35,198 bases of DNA from Tateyamaria sp. (GTDB lineage Bacteria > Pseudomonadota > Alphaproteobacteria > Rhodobacterales > Rhodobacteraceae), in the NCBI GenBank assembly GCA_018668195.1, contig JABITU010000158.1, forward strand, positions 1 to 35,198, given 5' to 3'. The notes under the pieces are model-generated. The model was given only the letters and a program-made list of their open reading frames with translations. It had not been told where the DNA came from and searched no databases. Shown piece after piece: positions 9,648 through 18,261 of this stretch. Position 1 is the stretch's first letter; each line of letters begins with the position of its first letter. The position numbers and the translations under genes are program-made.

Positions 9648-9676
9648 TTGACAAAACAAGCTAGGCTGGGATACGC
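9648..9676 (+). promoter_or_regulatory. Candidate promoter for truB
   Basis: A consensus-like -35 TTGACA (9648-9653) is followed after 17 bases by ATACGC (9671-9676) as a weak -10. The implied start would be about 23 bases before the truB ATG and leaves the AAGGGAA ribosome binding site in the transcript. Read from sequence only. Confidence 0.4.
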
Positions 9677-9705
9677 GGCGAGACTGACTTGCCAAGGGAA
9701 AATGC

Positions 9706-10614
9706 ATGGGACGAACACGAAAAGGGCGCGATATCTCCGGATGGCTAGTGATCGATAAGCCCGCGGGGCTGACTTCGACTGCGGTTGTGAACAAAGTCCG
9801 GTGGGCGATGCAAGCGAAAAAGGCTGGGCACGCGGGGACGCTCGACCCAGAAGCGACCGGCGTGCTAGCCGTGGCTCTTGGCGAAGCGACCAAGACGGTG
9901 CCCTACATAACCGACGCTCTCAAAGCATACCGGTTCACCGTGCGTCTGGGGCAGGCCACCAACACCGATGACACCGAAGGCGAAGTAATTTCCACATCAG
10001 ATCAGCGGCCCACAGATGCGCAAATCAAGCAAGCCCTCGGCAGCTTTGTCGGCGACATCATGCAAGTTCCGCCCAAATTCTCTGCCGTCAAGATCGACGG
10101 TCAGCGTGCCTATAAGCTGGCCCGCGATGGTGAAAATGTAGAAATTGCGGCCCGCCCGCTTTGGGTCGAAGAGCTGGTGATGACTGATCGTGACGATGAC
10201 GACCATGTCACACTCGAGATGATCTGCGGCAAAGGCGGCTATGTGCGATCCATCGCAAGGGACCTGGGGCAATCTTTGGGTTGTTTCGGCCACGTGCGCG
10301 ACCTGCGGCGCATTTGGTCTGGCCCGTTTGATGCGGCTGACGGGCTGACGCTAGAACAAATTGATCATATGGCTCATAGCCCCGATCTGGATGCGCATGT
10401 GCGCCCAATCTCCGATGGTCTTGTGGATTTGCCTGAAGTACGTGCCACCGCAGAAGGCGCGGCGCGCATGCGCAACGGAAACCCCGGCATGGTTCTGACG
10501 TCGGATGTTGAATACGGCGATGAATGCTGGGCATCGCTCGACGGCGCACCTATTGCTGTCGGTCGCTACAAATCCGGAGAATTGCACCCGGCGCGCGTTT
10601 TCAACCTACCCTGA
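9706..10614 (+). CDS. truB: tRNA pseudouridine(55) synthase
   Basis: A 302-residue enzyme that converts U55 of the tRNA T-loop to pseudouridine. The catalytic motif [14 protein letters not shown] is at residues 41-54 with the nucleophile Asp47. DKPAGLTS, the [21 protein letters not shown] segment and [12 protein letters not shown] are also typical, followed by a short C-terminal domain. AAGGGAA lies just before the ATG; an overlapping ATG four bases upstream is in another frame. The rbfA-truB-rpsO-pnp order is the classic bacterial cluster, here interrupted by a DUF1643 and an RTX gene. Confidence 0.96.
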   Translation: MGRTRKGRDISGWLVIDKPAGLTSTAVVNKVRWAMQAKKAGHAGTLDPEATGVLAVALGEATKTVPYITDALKAYRFTVRLGQATNTDDTEGEVISTSDQRPTDAQIKQALGSFVGDIMQVPPKFSAVKIDGQRAYKLARDGENVEIAARPLWVEELVMTDRDDDDHVTLEMICGKGGYVRSIARDLGQSLGCFGHVRDLRRIWSGPFDAADGLTLEQIDHMAHSPDLDAHVRPISDGLVDLPEVRATAEGAARMRNGNPGMVLTSDVEYGDECWASLDGAPIAVGRYKSGELHPARVFNLP

Positions 10615-10654
10615 GCCAATCCCAAATTTAGCAATCTTGTAGCTTTGAACCACT

Positions 10655-10669
10655 CAATCCACTGGATTG
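10655..10669. repeat. Short inverted repeat downstream of truB
   Basis: CAATCC-ACT-GGATTG, a perfect 6-bp stem with a 3-base spacer, lies 41 bp after the truB stop and 33 bp before the DUF1643 start. No T-run follows; it could be an operator or a weak RNA hairpin. Confidence 0.4.
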
Positions 10670-10701
10670 CGGCGCGCACCTAAGACTGGCACAACAAGAC
10701 G

Positions 10702-11214
10702 ATGATCACTCGGACGCATACAAAGGGCGACGCGCCATCGACTGCGATCTATTCTGATTGCGAAAGCTACCGCTATAGCCTGACTAGGGTATGGGACCCG
10801 GGCGGGAAACGCGTGAATTTCGTAATGCTCAACCCATCGACCGCGACAGAGGTTCAGAATGACCCAACCGTAGAGCGCTGTGAAAGGCGTGCGCGTACTT
10901 TGGGGTATGGCAGCTTTGCAGTGACCAACATCTTTGCCTGGCGCGACACCGATCCCAAAGCGATGCGCCGTGCGGCTGATCCCGTTGGTCCTGGCAACGA
11001 CATGGCAATCTCAGACTGCGCTATTTGGGCAAATGATGTGATCGCCGCTTGGGGAACACACGGCGCGTATATGAATCGCGGTGACGCGGTGAACAAATTA
11101 TTGCGGGCGGCGGGTCGCCCCCTTTTTCACCTTGGCCTATCTAAAGAGGGGCACCCTAAGCACCCCTTATATTTGCCCTATGCGCAACAACCGCAAGACT
11201 GGTCATTGCTCTGA
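10702..11214 (+). CDS. DUF1643 domain-containing protein
   Basis: A 170-residue cytoplasmic protein. The motifs FVMLNPSTA, NDPTVERCERRARTLGYG and FAVTNIFAWRDTDPKAM are the signature of DUF1643, a conserved bacterial family of unknown biochemical function. The C-terminal part (HLGLSKEGHPKHPLYLP) is also typical. No signal peptide or membrane segment is seen. The ribosome binding site is weak. It lies 87 bp after truB on the same strand. The rpsO-pnp partners begin about 1.2 kb later, so its presence here is an insertion into the usual ribosome-gene order. Confidence 0.88.
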   Translation: MITRTHTKGDAPSTAIYSDCESYRYSLTRVWDPGGKRVNFVMLNPSTATEVQNDPTVERCERRARTLGYGSFAVTNIFAWRDTDPKAMRRAADPVGPGNDMAISDCAIWANDVIAAWGTHGAYMNRGDAVNKLLRAAGRPLFHLGLSKEGHPKHPLYLPYAQQPQDWSLL

Positions 11215-11225
11215 ACTGACAATGC

Positions 11226-11237
11226 CTGGTTAACCAG
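11226..11237. promoter_or_regulatory. 12-bp perfect palindrome upstream of the RTX gene
   Basis: CTGGTTAACCAG is fully self-complementary and lies about 88 bp upstream of the RTX-repeat start. It has the shape of a binding site for a dimeric regulator; the regulator is unknown. The rest of the 110-bp gap has a GGAGTG ribosome binding site just before the ATG. Confidence 0.35.
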
Positions 11238-11324
11238 TCATCTCAACTCCGATTGTATGGTTGAGCCACCTAAGGTAGTAAATAAACCTGCGCTTTGTAT
11301 GTTAGGTTGGTTTAGGAGTGTGTT

Positions 11325-12263
11325 ATGCTTTGGTTGGCAGGATTAATGGGTCTCATGGCCACTGGTGTAACAAGTATTATGGACTTTGGAATATCATCCG
11401 AAGAAGAAGACACCACTGATTCATCGACTGGCGCACCCCTTGAAGCGAATAAAACATCTACGATTTCCCTTAATCTCGGGATACCCGATGATCCCGACCT
11501 GATACTCGCGACCCAAAATGACGACACACTTTTCGGATCACCGGGCAATGACACGATTTATGCTGAAGAAGGCAACGATACGATTTTGGGCAGTACCGGT
11601 CACGACACCCTGCATGGTGAAGACGGGAATGATGTGATTGACGGTAATGACAACAACGATTCGGTTTTTGGCCACAACGGAAATGACAGCCTGAACGGTG
11701 GTGCCGGGGATGATTACTTGCAAGGATCAGCGGGCAATGACACCGTTGTTGGTGATGACGGCGACGACGCCGTTAACGGCGGCCTAAATAACGATACAGT
11801 CAGCGGTGGCCAAGGTCACGACACTGTGTCTGGTGGGCATGGTGACGACGTGATCAAAGGTGTCGAAGATGATACAACCACTGCGCACCTTGATGACACG
11901 GACGGCGGTGATTTCCTGAATGGCGGCTCAGGCGATGACGTAATTATCGCAGTCAAACAAGACACCGTGACTGCAGGCGACGGTGTCGACACCATCGTCT
12001 CGGGTGACTGGATCGAAGCTGGACTTGCAACAAACCTCATCGATTTTAACGCGAAAGATGACAACGTCCTGCTTGTCTATGCCGATGGAGACGACGAACC
12101 AGAAATCTCCCTCCAGCTTTACCCCGAAACACAGGGGGTCACTCAGATCATGATGAACGGCGTTGTCGTGGCGAATGTACTGAACGGATCAGAGGTGTCG
12201 TTGGAAGACATTGCCGTGATGCCGCTAAGTCTGGCGCAATCGTCAGGAATGGCGCCACTCTGA
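11325..12263 (+). CDS. RTX (hemolysin-type) calcium-binding repeat protein
   Basis: A 312-residue acidic protein. Residues 1-20 are hydrophobic (MLWLAGLMGLMATG...), followed by an acidic Ser/Thr/Glu linker. Residues ~66-230 hold about a dozen tandem nonapeptide repeats of the GGxGxDxUx type (for example GNDTIYAEEGNDTILG, GGAGDDYLQG, GGSGDDVIIA), which fold as a calcium-binding parallel beta-roll. The remaining ~80 residues are a beta-rich C-terminal domain that may hold a type I secretion signal. No T1SS ABC transporter or membrane-fusion gene is in the window. No enzymatic domain is seen, so the role (surface layer, adhesion, matrix) is open. Confidence 0.88.
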   Translation: MLWLAGLMGLMATGVTSIMDFGISSEEEDTTDSSTGAPLEANKTSTISLNLGIPDDPDLILATQNDDTLFGSPGNDTIYAEEGNDTILGSTGHDTLHGEDGNDVIDGNDNNDSVFGHNGNDSLNGGAGDDYLQGSAGNDTVVGDDGDDAVNGGLNNDTVSGGQGHDTVSGGHGDDVIKGVEDDTTTAHLDDTDGGDFLNGGSGDDVIIAVKQDTVTAGDGVDTIVSGDWIEAGLATNLIDFNAKDDNVLLVYADGDDEPEISLQLYPETQGVTQIMMNGVVVANVLNGSEVSLEDIAVMPLSLAQSSGMAPL

Positions 12264-12265
12264 CA

Positions 12266-12280
12266 TGCCCGTTTCGGGCA
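12266..12280 (+). terminator. Hairpin right after the RTX stop
   Basis: TGCCCG-TTT-CGGGCA, a perfect 6-bp stem with a 3-base loop, begins 3 bp after the stop codon. No T-run follows, so it may be a transcript-end stabiliser or a weak terminator. Confidence 0.4.
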
Positions 12281-12306
12281 ACTGAATCGGCATCGAAAAT
12301 AATACT

Positions 12307-12335
12307 TTGCCTTTGCCGCGATTCTCTTCTATCAG
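12307..12335 (+). promoter_or_regulatory. Candidate rpsO promoter
   Basis: TTGCCT (12307-12312) and TATCAG (12330-12335) are separated by 17 bases, about 97 bp upstream of the rpsO ATG. Matches to the sigma70 consensus are moderate. Confidence 0.4.
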
Positions 12336-12431
12336 CGCACATTCTTGGCTAACGCTGGGGAATTATCATGGCCCCGCGCTGGACGACATCCCGGCCGGCG
12401 GCGTCCCGAAACCTTTGAAAAGGAGACACCG

Positions 12432-12701
12432 ATGTCGATTACTGCAGAAGACAAAGCACGGATCATGAAAGAATTCGCAACCAAGGATGGCGACACAGGT
12501 TCGCCAGAAGTCCAGGTTGCCATTCTCAGCTCGCGCATTGCGACCTTGACCGAACACTTCAAGATTCACAAAAAAGACAATCATGGCCGCCGCGGCCTGC
12601 TGAAAATGGTCGCGCTGCGTCGCAAGCTTTTGGATTATACAAAATCCAAAGATCAAGCGCGCTATCAGGACTTGATCAAAAAGCTGGGCCTGCGTCGCTA
12701 A
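12432..12701 (+). CDS. rpsO: 30S ribosomal protein S15
   Basis: An 89-residue protein that binds the central domain of 16S rRNA early in 30S assembly. The sequence is unmistakable: [47 protein letters not shown] and [12 protein letters not shown]. The frame is open from 12345, but [11 protein letters not shown] at 12432 matches the family start and has AAAAGGAGA upstream. It precedes pnp, as in most bacteria, and is followed by an apparent terminator. Confidence 0.98.
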   Translation: MSITAEDKARIMKEFATKDGDTGSPEVQVAILSSRIATLTEHFKIHKKDNHGRRGLLKMVALRRKLLDYTKSKDQARYQDLIKKLGLRR

Positions 12702-12723
12702 CCCAAACGCCGTTCACAGTGTC

Positions 12724-12755
12724 AAAGGACGCGCAGTCGCTGCGCGGCCTTTCGC
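12724..12755 (+). terminator. Probable rpsO transcription terminator
   Basis: The arms AAAGG/CCTTT (12724-12728, 12748-12752) enclose CGCGCAG-TCG-CTGCGCG (12730-12746), giving a GC-rich hairpin of about 12 pairs with one A-G mismatch. The tail is TTCGCATTTT, a weak T-tract. Position 23 bp after the rpsO stop fits. Confidence 0.7.
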
Positions 12756-12763
12756 ATTTTCTG

Positions 12764-12810
12764 GGTCGGCGGGTGGGCGCATTTGCCAAAGGCAAACAGA
12801 GCACCCGACC
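12764..12810 (+). repeat. Imperfect hairpin between rpsO and pnp
   Basis: CGGGTG (12770-12775) pairs with CACCCG (12802-12807), extended by GGT/ACC across a small bulge, and the inner part contains TTTGCC-AAA-GGCAAA. Lack of a T-run argues against a second terminator; an RNase III-type processing site is possible. Confidence 0.45.
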
Positions 12811-13038
12811 GGCGGCAATTGTAAAGAAAGCGATGTGATCAGGCATTTCTAGTCTGCGCCGTGTCTCCTAGCTCCATGTTGATTTAGGGCTTATCCAGCA
12901 CTGTCGACCAAACCGTAGTCAAACGAATGCAACCAAGCGTTAGCAGCCCTGATCACTGCGCTTTCAATTCAGCCAAATCTCATGTAAGTGCGCACAATCT
13001 GAACCACGGCGTCCGGACCTCAGCGCCCAAAATTGGAT

Positions 13039-13104
13039 GGTGCCACATCAATCGGCACCGGGGTCAGGGGGAATACGCCCCCTATGAAAATGGCCAACGG
13101 GCCA
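13039..13104 (+). promoter_or_regulatory. Hairpin cluster in the pnp leader
   Basis: Three consecutive stems end 15 bp before the start codon: GGTGCC/GGCACC (13039-13044, 13054-13059), AGGGGG/CCCCCT (13066-13071, 13078-13083) and TGGCC/GGCCA (13091-13095, 13100-13104). In Escherichia coli pnp is autoregulated through RNase III cleavage of a leader hairpin; a similar role here is inferred. Confidence 0.5.
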
Positions 13105-13119
13105 ACTTAGGAAACATAG

Positions 13120-15255
13120 ATGTTCAACGAAGTAAAAAAATCCATGCAGTGGGGCGAAGAAACGCTCACACTGGAAACCGGCAAAGTAGCCCGTCAGGCT
13201 GATGGATCCGTTATTGCCACGCTCGGCGAAACCAGCGTCATGGCGAACGTGACATTCGCTAAAAAACCAAAACCGGGTCAGGACTTCTTTCCACTGACGG
13301 TCCACTACCAGGAAAAATACTATGCTGCGGGTAAGATCCCAGGCGGTTTTTTCAAGCGCGAGGCACGGCCAACTGAGAAAGAAACTCTAACAGCCCGCCT
13401 GATCGATCGTCCAATTCGGCCCTTGTTCGTCTCTGGCTTCAAACATGAAGTGCTGGTGATGTGCACCGTTCTGTCCCATGATCTGGTCAACGACCCTGAT
13501 ATTGTCGCGATGATCGCGGCCTCTGCCGCCCTGACCATTTCAGGCGCGCCGTTCATGGGCCCGATTGCGGGCGCGCGCATCGGATTCGAGGATGGCGAAT
13601 ACATCCTGAACCCGACCGTCGACGACATGCAGGACCTGCGCCTAAACCCTGAACAACGTCTGGATTTGGTTGTTGCCGGAACCAAAGACGCGGTAATGAT
13701 GGTTGAATCCGAAGCCTACGAGCTTTCCGAAGCTGAAATGCTAGGTGCGGTAAACTTTGCCCACGAACAAATCCAGCCTGTCATCGATTTGATCATTTCA
13801 CTGGCCGAACAAGCCGCGAAAGAGCCGTTCGATTTCCAAGCACCTGATTACTCTGATCTCTATGATGCCGTCAAAGCTGCCGGTGAGGCGCAAATGCGCG
13901 CGGCCTTTGCCATTAGCGACAAACAGGAACGGACCACCGCTGTTGCCGCCGCACGCACGGCCATTGTTGATGCGCTGAGCGACGATCAGAAAGAAGACGG
14001 CAACCTTGGTTCCGCTCTCAAAAAGCTCGAAGCATCAATTTTGCGCGGTGACGTGGTCAAAACTGGAACGCGCATCGACGGACGCAAGACAGACCAGATC
14101 CGCGACATTGTCTGCCAAACTGGTCTTTTGCCCCGGACACACGGTTCGGCCTTGTTCACACGAGGTGAAACTCAAGGTCTGGTCGTAACCACCTTGGGTA
14201 CCGGCGATGATGAGCAATTTATCGATGCTCTACACGGCAACTTTAAATCAAACTTCCTGCTGCACTACAATTTCCCACCCTATTCGGTGGGTGAAGCCGG
14301 TCGCGTGGGTCCTCCCGGCCGTCGCGAAATTGGTCACGGCAAACTGGCATGGCGCGCATTGCAGGCCGTGCTGCCAGCCTCAACCGATTTCCCTTACACG
14401 GTGCGCCTCGTCTCAGAAATTACCGAATCCAATGGCTCCAGCTCGATGGCATCTGTCTGTGGCGGCTCGCTGTCGATGATGGATGCGGGTGTTCCGTTGA
14501 AATCAGCTGTTGCAGGTGTGGCAATGGGCCTGATCCTCGAAGAAGACGGCAGCTATGCCATCCTGTCGGACATTCTGGGTGACGAAGACCACCTGGGCGA
14601 CATGGACTTCAAAGTGGCCGGTACCGAAAACGGCATTACCTCGTTGCAGATGGATATCAAGATCGCAGGCATTACACCCGAGATCATGGAAAAAGCCCTT
14701 GCTCAAGCCAAGGACGGCCGGATGCACATCCTAAGCGAAATGGGTAAATCAATTACCGGCGCGCAGGAATTTTCGGTCCATGCACCGCGCATCGAAACCA
14801 TGCAGGTGCCCACCGACAAAATCCGCGAGGTTATCGGCTCGGGCGGCAAAGTGATCCGTGAAATTGTCGAAGTATCGGGTGCAAAGGTCGATATCAACGA
14901 CGATGGCATTATCAAGATTGCGTCCCCGAACGGCGACTCGATCAAGAAAGCCTACGACATGATCCATTCGATTGTAGCCGAGCCCGAGCAGGGTGCGATC
15001 TACACCGGTACGGTCGTCAAGATCGTGGACTTTGGCGCTTTTGTGAACTTCTTTGGCAAACGCGACGGCCTGGTGCACGTGTCCCAGATCGAAAACCGCC
15101 GCCTCAACCATCCTTCAGATGTTTTGAAGGAAGGCCAAGAGGTCAAGGTCAAGCTGCTTGGCTTTGATGATCGTGGAAAAGTCCGCTTGTCGATGAAAAT
15201 CGTTGATCAGGAAACGGGTGAAGAAATCGCCAAAGAAGAACCCGCCAACGAGTAA
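13120..15255 (+). CDS. pnp: Polyribonucleotide nucleotidyltransferase (PNPase)
   Basis: A 711-residue phosphorolytic 3'-5' exoribonuclease, central to mRNA decay and often part of an RNA degradosome. The order is RNase PH domain 1 (about residues 12-145), helical linker, RNase PH domain 2 (about 310-465, with [12 protein letters not shown]), KH domain ([15 protein letters not shown] near 570) and S1 domain ([18 protein letters not shown] near 625-695). Length is normal. AGGAAA precedes the ATG. The leader hairpins suggest post-transcriptional control. Confidence 0.98.
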   Translation: MFNEVKKSMQWGEETLTLETGKVARQADGSVIATLGETSVMANVTFAKKPKPGQDFFPLTVHYQEKYYAAGKIPGGFFKREARPTEKETLTARLIDRPIRPLFVSGFKHEVLVMCTVLSHDLVNDPDIVAMIAASAALTISGAPFMGPIAGARIGFEDGEYILNPTVDDMQDLRLNPEQRLDLVVAGTKDAVMMVESEAYELSEAEMLGAVNFAHEQIQPVIDLIISLAEQAAKEPFDFQAPDYSDLYDAVKAAGEAQMRAAFAISDKQERTTAVAAARTAIVDALSDDQKEDGNLGSALKKLEASILRGDVVKTGTRIDGRKTDQIRDIVCQTGLLPRTHGSALFTRGETQGLVVTTLGTGDDEQFIDALHGNFKSNFLLHYNFPPYSVGEAGRVGPPGRREIGHGKLAWRALQAVLPASTDFPYTVRLVSEITESNGSSSMASVCGGSLSMMDAGVPLKSAVAGVAMGLILEEDGSYAILSDILGDEDHLGDMDFKVAGTENGITSLQMDIKIAGITPEIMEKALAQAKDGRMHILSEMGKSITGAQEFSVHAPRIETMQVPTDKIREVIGSGGKVIREIVEVSGAKVDINDDGIIKIASPNGDSIKKAYDMIHSIVAEPEQGAIYTGTVVKIVDFGAFVNFFGKRDGLVHVSQIENRRLNHPSDVLKEGQEVKVKLLGFDDRGKVRLSMKIVDQETGEEIAKEEPANE

Positions 15256-15276
15256 TCTCACAACCGTTTGAATTTG

Positions 15277-15310
15277 AAAGGCCCCAGATTAAGCTCCGGG
15301 GCCTTTTTTA
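15277..15310 (+). terminator. Intrinsic terminator of pnp
   Basis: AAAGGCCCC (15277-15285) pairs perfectly with GGGGCCTTT (15298-15306), followed by further T residues to 15309. It starts 22 bp after the pnp stop: a standard rho-independent terminator. Confidence 0.9.
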
Positions 15311-15324
15311 TGACGCGGTCTGGC

Positions 15325-15361
15325 TAAAGCGTTTCAGTGTCACCACGAGATGCTTAAACGC
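15325..15361. repeat. Intergenic AAAGCGTTTCAG element with inverted partner
   Basis: AAAGCGTTTCAG at 15326-15337 is followed by GCTTAAACGC at 15352-15361; GCGTTT and AAACGC can pair across 21 bases. It lies between the pnp terminator and the convergent peroxiredoxin gene. The same 12-mer occurs at 34044, and related forms at 8439 and 18236. Confidence 0.5.
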
Positions 15362-15417
15362 AATCTATCGGACATCTTTCCAAAAATTATAAACTCTTGG
15401 CCTGGATTAGACGCGCT

Positions 15418-16071
15418 TTACTCTGGCGCTTTTGTAGTCCGCAGATATGGAAGAACGGCCGTAAACCCACCAAACTTGGCCTTGGCGGCGTCGTCAGATA
15501 CCGTCGCAGGGATGATCACATCTTCACCTGGCACCCAGTTGGCGGGGGTGGCTACGCCATTGCCTGTCGACATCTGCAAGCCATCCAATGCGCGCAGCAC
15601 CTCGGCAAAGTTGCGGCCTACGGTCATAGGGTAGGTCATCGACAGCTTTAACTGCTTGTCCGGCCCGATAATAAATACGGAACGTACGGTTGCGCTGTCA
15701 GCAGGGGTGCGACCATCGGGTAAATAGGCCTCAGCTGGCAGCATATCAAAGGCTTTAGACACCTCAAGGCCCGCATCCGCGATTATCGGAAAACCTGCCT
15801 TGGTGCCTGCAAATGTCTCAATATCACCTTTCCATTTCTTGTGATCCTCGACCCCGTCGACGGAAACGCCGATGACCTTGGTTCCACGCTTTGCCCATTC
15901 ATCCGCCAGTTGCGCGACCGCACCAAACTCTGTTGTGCAGACGGGTGTGAAATCTTTGGGGTGGGAAAATAGGATGGCCCACTTATCACCAACCCAGTCA
16001 TGCAGTGACAGTGTGCCCTGGTCGGTTTCCACCATCAGATCGGGGATTGTATCATTAATTCTCAGGCTCAT
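15418..16071 (-). CDS. Peroxiredoxin, 1-Cys (Prx6-type)
   Basis: A 217-residue thiol peroxidase expected to reduce H2O2 and organic hydroperoxides in the cytoplasm. The active-site motif is SHPKDFTPVCTTEFG, with the peroxidatic Cys in PVCTTE. DGVEDHKKW, FPIIADAGLEVSKAFDML and the long C-terminal domain (NWVPGEDVIIPATVSDD) mark the Prx6 subfamily. No resolving cysteine is seen near the C-terminus, consistent with a 1-Cys enzyme. The frame is open to 16194, but MSLRINDTIPDL at 16071 has GGAGAAG upstream. It is divergent from the aldehyde dehydrogenase. Confidence 0.94.
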   Translation of the reverse strand: MSLRINDTIPDLMVETDQGTLSLHDWVGDKWAILFSHPKDFTPVCTTEFGAVAQLADEWAKRGTKVIGVSVDGVEDHKKWKGDIETFAGTKAGFPIIADAGLEVSKAFDMLPAEAYLPDGRTPADSATVRSVFIIGPDKQLKLSMTYPMTVGRNFAEVLRALDGLQMSTGNGVATPANWVPGEDVIIPATVSDDAAKAKFGGFTAVLPYLRTTKAPE

Positions 16072-16096
16072 CGTGCTTCTCCATTTTTGGGCATTC

Positions 16097-16116
16097 GGTG
16101 CGCTGTTTAGAGCACC
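16097..16116. promoter_or_regulatory. Dyad between peroxiredoxin and aldehyde dehydrogenase genes
   Basis: GGTGC (16097-16101) and GCACC (16112-16116) flank a 10-base centre that nearly continues the symmetry (CT/AG), and TTGG/CCAA pairs further out. It lies 26 bp upstream of the peroxiredoxin start, in the shared divergent promoter region. Possible operator; regulator unknown. Confidence 0.3.
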
Positions 16117-16205
16117 CAAGCGACAGATGCATCCCCTCTCTTGCCCCGGGCCGTGTCTGATGCCAATGTCAGAGCGAAAACCGCTTGAGGTCAAGGAGAT
16201 TAAAG

Positions 16206-17639
16206 ATGCTCGAAAAACGCAATTTCTATATCAACGGCCAGTGGGTCGCCCCGCTGTCCGGGACCGACCATCTTGTTATTGACCCCTCCACAGAAGAACC
16301 CACAACGCTGATTTCACTGGGTGGACAGGCAGATGTCGATGCAGCAGTGGCCGCGGCCAAGGCCGCCCTTCCCGGCTGGATGAATACACCCATTTCAGAG
16401 CGCATTGCATTGGTCGAAAAATTGACCGACGTCTATGCATCCCGATCCGAGGAGATGGCACAGGCCATGTCTGCGGAAATGGGCGCACCACTGGAAATGT
16501 CCCGAACCCAGCAGGTTGGCGCAGGCAGTTGGCACCTCAAGAACTTCATAAAAGCGGCAAAGGCGTTTGACTTCAATCACGCCTTCCGCAGCGAAAATAA
16601 CCGGATCATTTACGAGGCTGTTGGTGTCGCCGCGCTGATTACCCCGTGGAACTGGCCAATGAACCAAGTCACGCTCAAAGTGGGTGCCGCCGCAGTTGCC
16701 GGCTGCACCATGGTGCTGAAACCCTCTGAAGAGTCACCGCTGAACGCGATGCTGTTTGCAGAGATGATGGACGAAGCAGGCTTTCCGCCCGGGGTCTTCA
16801 ACCTTGTCAATGGCGACGGTATCGGCGTCGGCACAATGCTCAGCGGTCATGCTGATGTGGATATGGTCAGCTTTACCGGCTCCTCGCGCGCTGGTCGTCT
16901 CATCTCCAAGAATGCAGCGGATACATTGAAGCGCGTACATCTGGAACTGGGTGGTAAAGGGGCCAACGTGATCTTTGATGATGCGGATGACAAGGCGGTT
17001 AAACGCGGCGTGCTGCGTATGATGAATAACACCGGACAGTCGTGCAACGCGCCAAGCCGCATGCTGGTTCAGCGCGGAATCTATGACGTAGCTGTCGAGC
17101 AAGCCGCGGCCGTCGCAAGCAAGGTCACCGTTGGGCCCGCGTCCGAAGAAGGGCGCCACATAGGCCCAGTTGTGAACGAAACGCAATGGACCAAAATTCA
17201 AGATCTGATCCAGAAAGGCATCGATGAGGGCGCGCGGCTGGTCGCAGGTGGGTCTGGTCGGCCTGAGGGGTTCAACAAAGGCTATTTTATCCGTCCTACT
17301 GTCTTTGCTGATGTGAACAACCAGATGACCATCGCACGTGAAGAAATTTTTGGACCTGTGCTGTCGATCATTCCCTTTGACACCGAAGAAGAGGCCGTCG
17401 AGATCGCGAATGATACGCCATACGGGCTTACGAATTATGTTCAAACACAAGACGGTGACCGGCTGAACCGGATGGCGCGTCAACTGCGGTCGGGCATGGT
17501 AGAGATGAATGGCGCATCGGGCGCACCGGGTGCACCGTTTGGCGGGATGAAGCAATCTGGCAACGGTCGCGAAGGTGGCACATGGGGCCTTGAAGATTTC
17601 CTCGAGGTCAAATCTGTTGCGGGTTGGGCTGCAGAATAA
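16206..17639 (+). CDS. NAD(P)-dependent aldehyde dehydrogenase family protein
   Basis: A 477-residue enzyme of the ALDH superfamily that would oxidise an aldehyde to the acid. Conserved elements are PWNWP with Asn149, VLKPSEESPL, the FTGSSRAG nucleotide-binding loop, LELGGKGANVIF with the general base Glu247, NTGQSCNAPSRM with the nucleophile Cys280, and EEIFGPVLSI. The substrate cannot be read from the sequence. The ATG at 16206 has AAGGAG upstream. The divergent peroxiredoxin gene shares a 134-bp control region, which may hint at a stress-related aldehyde-detoxifying role (inference). Confidence 0.94.
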   Translation: MLEKRNFYINGQWVAPLSGTDHLVIDPSTEEPTTLISLGGQADVDAAVAAAKAALPGWMNTPISERIALVEKLTDVYASRSEEMAQAMSAEMGAPLEMSRTQQVGAGSWHLKNFIKAAKAFDFNHAFRSENNRIIYEAVGVAALITPWNWPMNQVTLKVGAAAVAGCTMVLKPSEESPLNAMLFAEMMDEAGFPPGVFNLVNGDGIGVGTMLSGHADVDMVSFTGSSRAGRLISKNAADTLKRVHLELGGKGANVIFDDADDKAVKRGVLRMMNNTGQSCNAPSRMLVQRGIYDVAVEQAAAVASKVTVGPASEEGRHIGPVVNETQWTKIQDLIQKGIDEGARLVAGGSGRPEGFNKGYFIRPTVFADVNNQMTIAREEIFGPVLSIIPFDTEEEAVEIANDTPYGLTNYVQTQDGDRLNRMARQLRSGMVEMNGASGAPGAPFGGMKQSGNGREGGTWGLEDFLEVKSVAGWAAE

Positions 17640-17864
17640 CAGTAGTCTAAACGCGAACGCGTTGAGAAAAAAGGCAGCTTGCCGCGCATTCGCGTGGTGG
17701 GCATGTCGCTTATTTTTCTTGCTATTGTCATACCTTGAGGGTAAAGAGCCGGGGCGACGTTACCACTATCGATTTTTCTGCTCCTTTCGGCTCAGTCTTA
17801 CGATCTTGCACTGACTTAGCCGACCTGCCGCATCCTGTGGGCAGTATTTCAAAGGAGAACGACG

Positions 17865-18071
17865 ATGGCTACTGGCACCGTCAAATGGTTTAACTCAACT
17901 AAAGGCTTCGGCTTTATTGCGCCCGATGGCGGCAGCAAAGATGTGTTCGTGCACATCTCTGCCGTTGAGCGCGCAGGCCTTACCGGTCTGGCCGACAACC
18001 AAAAAGTGACTTTCGACATCGAAGCTGGCCGCGATGGCCGCGAAAGCGCTGCGAACATCGCACTGGCCTAA
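17865..18071 (+). CDS. Cold-shock domain protein (CspA family)
   Basis: A 68-residue OB-fold RNA/DNA-binding protein. The RNP1-type GFGFIAPD and RNP2-type DVFVHIS motifs are intact, together with [12 protein letters not shown] at the start. Members act as RNA chaperones that melt secondary structure; cold induction is not demonstrable here. AAAGGAGA lies 9 bp before the ATG. The 225-bp gap upstream contains a near-palindrome AACGCGAACGCGTT (17650-17663) after the ALDH stop and otherwise nothing I can identify. A strong terminator follows. Confidence 0.96.
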   Translation: MATGTVKWFNSTKGFGFIAPDGGSKDVFVHISAVERAGLTGLADNQKVTFDIEAGRDGRESAANIALA

Positions 18072-18109
18072 TGGCCAAGCCCAATTAGGGCGCTGTCGAA
18101 TGAAACATG

Positions 18110-18142
18110 AAGGGGTGCGCTGGAAACAGCGTGCCCCTTTTT
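18110..18142 (+). terminator. Intrinsic terminator of the cold-shock gene
   Basis: A 13-pair stem (18110-18122 with 18127-18139, including two G-U pairs) closed by a GAAA tetraloop, then a T-run to 18142. It lies 38 bp after the stop. Confidence 0.9.
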
Positions 18143-18235
18143 AGTAAAATAATGGCGTGTTGCGTTTGATCGGTAACAAAGAACGCTGCCTTTTCCTCCG
18201 TTCGAACGCGTTTTTTGTTGCATCTCGCAATCTCA

Positions 18236-18254
18236 TAAAGCGCAACACGCTTTA
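18236..18254. repeat. Perfect TAAAGCG/CGCTTTA inverted repeat
   Basis: TAAAGCG (18236-18242), spacer CAACA, CGCTTTA (18248-18254). It is 7 bp past the stop of the minus-strand pseudouridine synthase gene, so it may act as its transcript-end hairpin, though no T-run follows in either direction. It shares the AAAGCG core with other gaps in this window. Confidence 0.6.
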
Positions 18255-18261
18255 GCAATAC

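Larger units (their letters stand above)
12702..13119 (+). other. 418-bp non-coding region between rpsO and pnp
   Basis: No convincing gene is present. It holds an rpsO terminator (12724-12755), an imperfect long hairpin (12764-12810), an unremarkable stretch (about 12830-13030) and a cluster of three hairpins immediately upstream of the pnp ribosome binding site. A 91-codon frame opening at 12927 runs through the hairpins and into pnp and looks spurious. Confidence 0.75.

Noticed and set aside
12927..13202. A 91-codon frame in the pnp leader
   Set aside because: It runs through the hairpin cluster and into pnp in another frame, with no recognisable protein features.
16734..17555. A 273-codon minus-strand frame opposite the aldehyde dehydrogenase gene
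   Set aside because: It is antisense to a gene with a complete catalytic set, and has no recognisable domain.
17650..17663. AACGCGAACGCGTT after the aldehyde dehydrogenase stop as a terminator
   Set aside because: The stem is only five pairs with a four-base loop and lacks a T-run. It is recorded only as a near-palindrome.
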